Positions 27,492 to 33,939 of a DNA stretch of 64,000 bases are shown here, one piece after another. The notes under the pieces are model-generated. The model was given only the letters and a program-made list of their open reading frames with translations, was not told the DNA's origin and did not search any database. The stretch is from Acidobacteriaceae bacterium KBS 89 (GTDB lineage: Bacteria; Acidobacteriota; Terriglobia; Terriglobales; Acidobacteriaceae). The stretch covers positions 372,001 through 436,000 of the forward strand of contig KB906757.1 in NCBI GenBank assembly GCA_000381605.1, in the 5' to 3' direction. How positions within the stretch are numbered: position 1 is the stretch's first letter; every line of letters starts with the position of its first letter. Both the position numbers and the translations under genes were made by a program.

Positions 27492-28743
27492 GCTGTTTCC
27501 AGAACTCTACGGCTCGGGGGCCCACACGTCCGTGATCCAATGCCCAGCTTTCGATGCCCGGAACAATGACGCGCACGACAGAATGAGTGGTGAGAGTCGG
27601 CGTGAAATCGATGACGATGATTTGATCGAGTCCGCAAGCGGCGAAGCGTTGCAAGAGGAATTTCAGGTCTTCTTCTATGGTGGCGAAGGGGTGAGACGGC
27701 ACCTCGGATAGCTTCCGTAGATGCTTTGATCGGCCGAAATACCAACTGTTGCGATTGATGGCGCTGATTCGGCGCGTGTGCAGGGCGAAGTGCTCTGCGA
27801 CGGCGTCCGGCGGAAGAATGTCTTCCCGAACGGCATGAATGTCGACGCACCTGGACTGGGCGAGTTCAGCCAATGCTCGGCGAATTGCGACTTCGGCATT
27901 CGGGTGTGCGCCCAAACCACTGTGTGCCATTGGATGACCAGTTATGCCTTCGTCAGCCACCGAAGCAAAGAACGACGGCACTCCCAAGTTGGACGTAATG
28001 TCGCGCATCACCGGGAAGAGATCGGCTTCCCAGAATTTCTCGAGTAACTCGTTCGAACCGAGATCAACGCAAGGGAACATATCGAGATCGTCTGGACCGT
28101 CCTTCGCTTCAACTCCAAGCGCAAGCGATCTACGCTCCCTTGGCATCTGGTGGGCGCCTAGCTCAACCATCGTCCAGGCATCACGTTCTGCGAGTTCGCA
28201 TAAGGCATGGCAAACAGCTTCTTCGCGGCAATTTCCGGAAGCGAGACCGTTTGTATTCGTCAGGAAGAAGCAGGCAGGGTGCGGGACGTCGTCCCAAAAA
28301 TAGCCGGCGAACTTGGTCGGTATTAAATACGGTTCTTTTGATACGATGTCCTGACCTTCACTCCAGGCGTAAATGCGATCCTCGGAGTAGGTGGGCGCCA
28401 GTTCCTGATTGATTCTTCCGGGATCCAGCACATGCCTACTTTCGCGAAGTTTTGAGAAACTGCCCTCGACAAAAGGAAGCCTGGTCTTCAGGGCGGTCTG
28501 TCGTTCGATCGCCTCCATAAGAGCCCCGGCCTTTGCGTCGATAGGGCGCGTGCCTTTGCCGTTGTACACGGACAGGGCGTCGTCCGAGTCTGGCACCACA
28601 GAGGAGTAGACAGGGATGCCGATCCTGTCGAGTCCCGTGATATCCGCGAGCCTTGTTACTCCCAACGACTCCGCGACCTTCTCGACACGGACAACTGTCT
28701 CCGCCGCAGGCATCAAGCGCTCTATGCCGTCAACTTTGAGCAT
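27484..28743 (-). CDS. YcaO-domain ATP-dependent peptide-modifying enzyme
   Basis: A 419-residue stand-alone YcaO. ATP/Mg-binding motifs are intact: SVYNGKG (58-64), EAIER (77-81), CELAERDAW (182-190), ELAQSR (293-298) and AVRED (304-308). YcaO enzymes phosphorylate a backbone amide oxygen so that a nucleophile (Cys/Ser/Thr side chain, amine or sulfide) can attack, yielding azolines, amidines or thioamides. Pairing with TfuA points to thioamidation. No fused E1-like or RRE domain is present. It lies 29 bases after the small peptide gene. The C-terminus WKQHV lacks the Pro-rich tail typical of azoline-forming YcaOs. Confidence 0.95.
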   Translation of the reverse strand: MLKVDGIERLMPAAETVVRVEKVAESLGVTRLADITGLDRIGIPVYSSVVPDSDDALSVYNGKGTRPIDAKAGALMEAIERQTALKTRLPFVEGSFSKLRESRHVLDPGRINQELAPTYSEDRIYAWSEGQDIVSKEPYLIPTKFAGYFWDDVPHPACFFLTNTNGLASGNCREEAVCHALCELAERDAWTMVELGAHQMPRERRSLALGVEAKDGPDDLDMFPCVDLGSNELLEKFWEADLFPVMRDITSNLGVPSFFASVADEGITGHPMAHSGLGAHPNAEVAIRRALAELAQSRCVDIHAVREDILPPDAVAEHFALHTRRISAINRNSWYFGRSKHLRKLSEVPSHPFATIEEDLKFLLQRFAACGLDQIIVIDFTPTLTTHSVVRVIVPGIESWALDHGRVGPRAVEFWKQHV

Positions 28744-28772
28744 CTATTTTTCCCCGGGGATACAAACTAGCA

Positions 28773-29042
28773 CTATTTGTTCTGAAAGGCCACCAAGGCG
28801 AGGGCGATAAATCCACCTGGAACCTCAGCGCGAACCTCAGCGTCCAAAAGCTCTTGTAAATCCCCGGCAGTCACATCGACTCCGAATGTTTTAGCTGCCT
28901 TGACATGCGCGGGGAGCGATTTATCTAAGACCGCTCGCTGATGGTCATTCAAACTAGCACGCAATTTCGCCAATTTCAGCAAAAGCTCCTTGAGCTCTTC
29001 ATGAGTGAGCCCCATTTGTTTCAGCATTTCTTTGCGGGTCAT
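28773..29042 (-). CDS. Putative RiPP precursor / YcaO-TfuA substrate peptide
   Basis: An 89-residue peptide with a strong AAGGAAGG site, 23 bases after the kinase gene and 29 before ycaO. Residues 1-70 are charged and helix-forming (THEELKELLLKLAKLRASL, then GDLQELLDAEV), like a leader. Then comes EVPGG (73-77) and a hydrophobic 12-residue tail, FIALALVAFQNK. It has no Cys, and the tail has no Ser or Thr, so azoline chemistry there is impossible. The double glycine could be a leader cleavage site or the modified residues. Precursor status is inferred from position, size and architecture; no known leader family was recognised. Confidence 0.65.
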   Translation of the reverse strand: MTRKEMLKQMGLTHEELKELLLKLAKLRASLNDHQRAVLDKSLPAHVKAAKTFGVDVTAGDLQELLDAEVRAEVPGGFIALALVAFQNK

Positions 29043-29065
29043 CCTATAGTCCTTCCTTTCAAAAT

Positions 29066-31636
29066 CTATTGGAGGTTCATTTGCGTAAGAAGTTTTTTGA
29101 ATCGCTGCTCCGAGCGTAAAGGGGCAAGCAGCGGGTCTACGTTGAGGAATACTAAATCTGCTTTCCGTTCATCGAAGGCAATTTCGAGCATGTCCAACGC
29201 TTTTTCGTGATCATCAAGAGCGGTGTAAATGATCGCCGTTTCATAAGAGAGGGGATAGCCCTGATGGAGGTTCACTAGCGTCTTCCGCAGAGCATCAGTT
29301 GCCTTGACCCTATCTCCTGCCTTAACGTAAACAAGCGCAAGAAGCGCATCACGCTGGCGCACCGAGTCTGAGGTTGGGGGAGTTGATTTGAGAAGTTCGA
29401 GTGCCCGCTTACTTTGTCGTTCGTCTAGATAGTTCCACACTCTGATCTCGACCGCAGACTCGAACGGCGGTGATTCGTTTCCGTGCGATTCAAGGATCTG
29501 ATTGGATTGCTCATATCGACCAGCAAAGCGCTCGATCATGGCAATGCCAGTAGTTGTCAGAACGGAGTCTGGGTCGCCGGCCTCAGTGTATGCCATTTGA
29601 CCCCGCGCTTCTGCCTGTCTTCCGAGCGGGGTCAAGAGCAAAAGCGCATACCATGTATGGGCCTGCAAGTAGTTCGGATCCAACTCGATGGCTCGTTTAT
29701 AGTCCTCTTCGGCTCCCTGCCAGTCAAAATTCAATAGGGTACGAGCGAGCGCTCGAGAAGTGTATGCTTCCCCTAAAGTGCTATCCAATTCCAGCGCCTG
29801 CTGGGACGTCTTCAGGGCGTTCTTTAATAGCGGCAAAGGTCTTTCAAGACCGTAAAAAGCTAACAGGCTATAGCAGTCCGCGAGGCCGGCGTAGGCTGGT
29901 GCATATTGCCCATCGGACGCAATTGCACGTTGAAAGTCGCTAACGGCCTCTCGTAGTGCGTCAGGTGATCGTTGTGCTAAGTGGAACCGCCCTTTCAGAT
30001 AGGAATCATACGTAGCGGAGTTCGTGGAGTATTGCCGTTTTAGGCGTGCTGCGGTGTCTGGATCCAGTTGAACTTTGAGGCGATAGGCCACGTCGGTCGA
30101 GATCTGGTGCTGTAAGTCCGCAATATCGGATGGATTGCCCTCATAGGTTTGTCCCCAAACCTGGTTGCCAGTGCGCACATCGATAAACTCGATGGGCACG
30201 CGCAATTTTCCTGCGAAATTACCAAATGAGCCCCCAACGACAGACCGGACATGCATTTTCCTCCCCGCAGCCCTCGGATCGACGTCATCACCTCGATATC
30301 TGCCAGAGATGCTCCCTGCGGTGACCTGAAGGCCAGGTATGCGGGTCAGGTCGTTTGTTAGCGCCTCGCTAATGCCGGCCCCCAAATAATCGAGATTGCG
30401 ATCTCCGGTGCGATTCTGCAGCGGCAGCACTGCCAATGACGTGGGCTGCGCCGTGTGCCTGAACGGGAGCCACGTCGCGATGGCCAATACGATCAACGCA
30501 GCTGTCATTACCAGCCACGTCCAGAGGTGCCGTGGCCGTTTCCTGGGTTGAAGCGCTGCGAGAACATCCTCCACGTTTTTGAAGCGGTCGGCCGGTAGCG
30601 GTTGGAGGCACCGGAGGATGACGCGCTCCCAGCGTCGTTCAAGCTTCTGACTCGGGAGCTTGACGAGAGACTTCGCGCTCGAGGAGCCTTGATCCTCCCG
30701 TACAGGTCGAGACCCCGTCAGCATTTCGCAGATGACAACACCAAGCGAGTACTCGTCAGCAAGGAAAGTGACCTCGCCTGTTTCCCTCTGTTCAGGCGCC
30801 ATAAAGCCTGGGGTGCCTTGTCCGCCATTTTCCCGAATTCTATCGTCTCGATAAAGAACATTGAGCGCCAGCCCAAAGTCCGTGATGACAGCCCGAAGCT
30901 GGCCCGGATTCGAACTCGTCAGCATGATATTTCTTGTGTTCAAATCCCTGTGAATGACACCAAGCGAGTGTGCCGCGCTAAGGCCATGAACTACCTGTTC
31001 GATCAGTTCCAGGGCCGCTGCGGGTTCGATCGGCCCATGATGCCGGATATATTCGCTAAGAGTGAAGCCCTCAAGGAATTCCATACTCAAGAACCAAACT
31101 TTGTCCTGATTAGTCTCTTGATGGCAGAAGAGTTCGTGCACACGACAGACGTTGGGGTGAGAGATGGCACGCGCCTGCTTTACTTCACGCCTGAAGCGCT
31201 CGAGAATCTCTGCGTTATTCGCTAATTCCGGACGGACCGTCTTTATCGCAACCCTTTCTTTGAGCTCAGAGTCCCACGCCTCATAAACCTCTCCCATTCC
31301 ACCGCGAGCAATAAAGCGGTTTACGGTGAAGCGCCCAGCAACGATCATGGAGGGTTGAAAGTGACCGAAGGGCGCCGCCATGGGCGGCGGTGCGGTTGAG
31401 GGGTCGAGACGGATTTCAGCGCGTTCGGCAAGGTCCTTTACCGCAAAGTGCAAAAGAGGTGACTTCTCAAGAAAGCTTCCGGCCTGCTCATCGGCAAGAA
31501 GCAGGTCTTCTACAGGACCGCGCAGTTCTGGTGAGTTCGCGCAAACACTATCCAGAAATGCTTTGCGGACCTCGGGGGGGCGGGCAAGAGCGGCCTCAAA
31601 CAGTTCTTCGACGGAATAATACTGTCTACTGGGCAT
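29066..31636 (-). CDS. Transmembrane Ser/Thr protein kinase with TolB-like and TPR domains
   Basis: An 856-residue receptor-like kinase. A short N-terminal helical region precedes the kinase domain (about 102-365) with ARGGMGEVYEA, VAIKTV, HRDLNTRN, DFGLA and the GTPGFMAPEQ activation segment. One transmembrane helix follows (about 371-392), then a FlgO/TolB-like alpha/beta domain (LAVLPLQNRTGDRNLDYLG, about 400-525) and C-terminal TPRs. The kinase faces the cytoplasm and the TPRs the periplasm. The catalytic loop has Asn where Ser/Thr kinases usually keep Lys (HRDLK). ATG at 31636 is preferred to a GTG at 31678. It heads the peptide-ycaO-tfuA operon. Confidence 0.9.
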   Translation of the reverse strand: MPSRQYYSVEELFEAALARPPEVRKAFLDSVCANSPELRGPVEDLLLADEQAGSFLEKSPLLHFAVKDLAERAEIRLDPSTAPPPMAAPFGHFQPSMIVAGRFTVNRFIARGGMGEVYEAWDSELKERVAIKTVRPELANNAEILERFRREVKQARAISHPNVCRVHELFCHQETNQDKVWFLSMEFLEGFTLSEYIRHHGPIEPAAALELIEQVVHGLSAAHSLGVIHRDLNTRNIMLTSSNPGQLRAVITDFGLALNVLYRDDRIRENGGQGTPGFMAPEQRETGEVTFLADEYSLGVVICEMLTGSRPVREDQGSSSAKSLVKLPSQKLERRWERVILRCLQPLPADRFKNVEDVLAALQPRKRPRHLWTWLVMTAALIVLAIATWLPFRHTAQPTSLAVLPLQNRTGDRNLDYLGAGISEALTNDLTRIPGLQVTAGSISGRYRGDDVDPRAAGRKMHVRSVVGGSFGNFAGKLRVPIEFIDVRTGNQVWGQTYEGNPSDIADLQHQISTDVAYRLKVQLDPDTAARLKRQYSTNSATYDSYLKGRFHLAQRSPDALREAVSDFQRAIASDGQYAPAYAGLADCYSLLAFYGLERPLPLLKNALKTSQQALELDSTLGEAYTSRALARTLLNFDWQGAEEDYKRAIELDPNYLQAHTWYALLLLTPLGRQAEARGQMAYTEAGDPDSVLTTTGIAMIERFAGRYEQSNQILESHGNESPPFESAVEIRVWNYLDERQSKRALELLKSTPPTSDSVRQRDALLALVYVKAGDRVKATDALRKTLVNLHQGYPLSYETAIIYTALDDHEKALDMLEIAFDERKADLVFLNVDPLLAPLRSEQRFKKLLTQMNLQ

Positions 31637-32121
31637 TCGTTCCCATCCAGAGTCTAGCGGCGTGAAAAGCTCTTGCACGTCTAAAGTGATCTCATGGGCC
31701 CAAACGTGACGGACGAAATGAAGTTTTCTGGCCCAACCTAATTGGAGGCCGAAAATTGATCTTCAGCCTTAATGGATCTAGGCAACTTCTCCTCGTCTCG
31801 CCGCTAATCATGACACACTATAGTCCCGATTTCCAAAGGTTTGCTGATCTGCCTGCGCCTTGGCTCCCAGAAACGCACAAAAGCCATTAGGACCTGGCAG
31901 GGATTTATGGAGGCCGCCTTTCAGGGGTCGGTTATCAATGCAAGATTTTGCACATTTGTGGGTGGTCAAAATTGGACGCTGGCTTAGGCCTTCAGCAGAC
32001 CGTTCGTTAGAAAGCCCATATCATGCGCGCCACTACCCGCCAAACTCAGTTCGCAGAAAAGCTAAATCAGTGTCTGGCGTAAGGTATGAAGAGAACAAAG
32101 GGGCTGCTGGACGGAGGCGCT
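31637..32121. other. Divergent intergenic region between kinase operon and ECF sigma gene
   Basis: About 485 bases holding the promoters for two opposite transcription units. A TATAGT hexamer at 31819-31824 could be a -10 element, but no convincing -35 accompanies it. An in-frame ATG for the sigma factor occurs at 32086. No RNA gene or additional ORF with good signals was seen. Confidence 0.4.
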
Positions 32122-32721
32122 GTGGAAGAAAATGCCGGGCAGGTCACGCAGCTTCTGAAAGCGATGCGAACCGGGGACGAACATGCGGCGGAGCAACTTC
32201 TGCCACTTGTCTACCAGGAATTGCACCGACTGGCGAGATCGTACATGCGAGGCGAGAGAGCGGAACATACACTGCAGCCGACGGCATTGATCAATGAGGC
32301 TTATCTCCGACTGGCGCAAGGTGACATCGACTGGCAGAATCGCGAGCACTTCATCGGAGTAGCAGCGCGTGTGATGCGGCGTGTACTTGTGGACTATGCT
32401 CGGCAACACAACGCGAAAATACGGGGTGGTGGACTGAAGCGCGTTGAATTGGAGGAGTGGCTCGCCATTTCGCCGGAACGGATCGACGAAGTGGTATCAC
32501 TTGACGAGGCGTTGAGCAGGCTGGCGGAGGAGAACCCGCGACAAGCTCGCGTGGTGGAACTGCGCTACTTCGGAGGACTCTCGTTCGAGCAAATAGCTGC
32601 ATTACTCGGAATTGCGGAACGATCTGTGAAGCGCGATTGGGCGGTGGCGAGAGTCTGGCTTTATCGAGAGCTGCGGCCGAGCGCGGACGGCTCTCATAAA
32701 ACCGGCGGAACTGAAAAATAG
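32122..32721 (+). CDS. ECF RNA polymerase sigma factor (TIGR02999-like)
   Basis: A roughly 199-residue sigma-70 family factor. Region 2 includes VYQELHRLARSYMRGE and TALINEAYLRL, followed by HFIGVAARVMRRVLVDYARQ, a block characteristic of the ECF group common in Acidobacteria and Planctomycetes. Region 4 is the helix-turn-helix GGLSFEQIAALLGIAERSVKRDW. GTG at 32122 is favoured because GGAGG lies four bases before it and homologues start here; ATG at 32086 would add 12 residues. No anti-sigma gene follows. Such factors are often found beside Ser/Thr kinases, and the divergent kinase operon is an obvious candidate target. Confidence 0.92.
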   Translation: MEENAGQVTQLLKAMRTGDEHAAEQLLPLVYQELHRLARSYMRGERAEHTLQPTALINEAYLRLAQGDIDWQNREHFIGVAARVMRRVLVDYARQHNAKIRGGGLKRVELEEWLAISPERIDEVVSLDEALSRLAEENPRQARVVELRYFGGLSFEQIAALLGIAERSVKRDWAVARVWLYRELRPSADGSHKTGGTEK

Positions 32722-33049
32722 TCGGTAATGCCATTAAGCGATCACAATCACCCCATCGTCATTCCAGGTCGCGCCAAAACGGACAACATCTTGTTGCAAT
32801 TTCATCAACGTCGGAATCTAAGTCTTCCCCTTGTGGTTATCTTTCGCAGAGCTTTCAGATATCACCCGACTATCAAAAAATGGAATCTGATGTTGTTCGC
32901 TGAGTTGGATTCTGATGAACTTCTCGCTTGATTAAGCGATCGATCTCTAGCGTCGAAAACTTTCTGGGACCGTGGCACGATTTACCCTCGTTCTCCGCTT
33001 TAACGAGTGAAGGCAGATTGAACACTGTCCTCCAGAAGGAGATCGAGTC
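32722..33049. other. Intergenic region downstream of the ECF sigma gene
   Basis: About 330 bases. A 67-codon open frame directly after the sigma gene lacks a ribosome binding site and any recognisable fold. The motif ATTAAGCGATC occurs near both ends (about 32732 and 32932). No terminator or promoter could be assigned firmly. Confidence 0.35.
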
Positions 33050-33511
33050 ATGAAAAACACACGGCTTACTTCCATTCTCAATTCCAGTCTTATCGCCTGC
33101 GCCCTGATAATCGGCTCGCTTGCATCGACACAGTACGCTTCAGCGCAGAGCAAAACGGCTCTCGCCGAAGTGAAGATCCCTTTCGCGTTCCAGGCGAGAG
33201 CCCAGACAATGCCAGCTGGCACGTATCAAATCGATCGTGAATCGGGCTACTTAGTCCTGTTGCGCGGGCCCAACCATGCAACAGAATTCGTGATGATGCA
33301 CGGTGCAAGTAAGTCTCGTGCCGCCGATCACGGTTCTATCGTCTTCGATCGCTACGGCGACAAATACTTCTTGCGCCAGATCTGGATTGCCGGAGAGACC
33401 GACGGCCTCGAATGCCAGAAGAGTCGCGCCGAAAAGGAGACTCTGCAGGCAAAGAATAGGCAAACTCCAGACGCGGTCGAGCTAGCATTCAACTCAATTC
33501 TCCAACACTGA
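33050..33511 (+). CDS. Small exported protein of acidobacterial type
   Basis: A 153-residue protein with a strong AGAAGGAG ribosome binding site and a clear signal peptide (LIACALIIGSLASTQYASAQ, cleavage near ASAQ). The mature part begins EVKIPFAFQARAQTMPAGTY and continues with short beta strands (YLVLLRGPNHATEFVMMHG, then GDKYFLRQIW). I recall many acidobacterial secreted proteins with this FAF...MPAGTY start, but no function is known for them. No Cys pair suggests catalysis or disulfide bonding. It is a single-gene unit followed by a stem-loop. Confidence 0.8.
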   Translation: MKNTRLTSILNSSLIACALIIGSLASTQYASAQSKTALAEVKIPFAFQARAQTMPAGTYQIDRESGYLVLLRGPNHATEFVMMHGASKSRAADHGSIVFDRYGDKYFLRQIWIAGETDGLECQKSRAEKETLQAKNRQTPDAVELAFNSILQH

Positions 33512-33530
33512 ACCAAGGGAACCAAGGCGA

Positions 33531-33556
33531 CTGGCCGAGCCAACATACTCGGCCAG
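33531..33556 (+). terminator. Stem-loop after the small exported protein gene
   Basis: CTGGCCGAG at 33531-33539 and CTCGGCCAG at 33548-33556 form a perfect nine-base-pair stem with an eight-base loop, twenty bases after the stop codon. A short pyrimidine-rich run follows. This is best read as an intrinsic or Rho-assisted terminator. Confidence 0.6.
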
Positions 33557-33939
33557 CGGCTTTCCTTCGTTGTTACGAGCCCAAATTATGCCAACGATAG
33601 GCGGGGCTTTCCTCGGATTTTTAGGAACTTTCGGTCCCATCCGAGTCCTGTAAATTGTTGTGAATACATTATTTAATAGGTTCCAACATGATAACTTACC
33701 GATCCAAACCACAATGCCTCCAGCGCGGAGGCTTTGATGTTTATGGCGACCCTTTTTGAGACACGGGTTTCTGCCAGTATCGGTCAAAAAAAGCTGATGC
33801 CCTCATGCCGGATCCTGAGTTGCCTTGGCGCGGACAGGCCGTTGGGCGTTTATACTGGCGTGGCTCTAAATACCGCATAAGATTCGGGATCAATTGCAAG
33901 GGCCGTGCGAATAGCCCCAGTGAGCCAAATGGAGGTCAA
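33557..33939. other. Upstream region of the GH2 gene
   Basis: About 380 bases without a convincing gene, containing an AT-rich section around 33651-33680 that may hold the promoter. The coding frame of the GH2 gene is open back to 33805, but the canonical Tat leader and GGAGGT place its start at 33940. Confidence 0.4.

Noticed and set aside
24363..32721. Integrated genomic island inserted at tRNA-Phe
   Set aside because: The tRNA and the accessory content are suggestive, but no integrase, transposase, 3'-end tRNA repeat or second boundary could be found. Kept only as a possibility linked to the 15-base copy.
32728..32931. A 67-codon frame directly downstream of the ECF sigma gene, considered as an anti-sigma factor or small regulator
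   Set aside because: It has no ribosome binding site, no zinc-binding or membrane motif, and unusual composition for the region.
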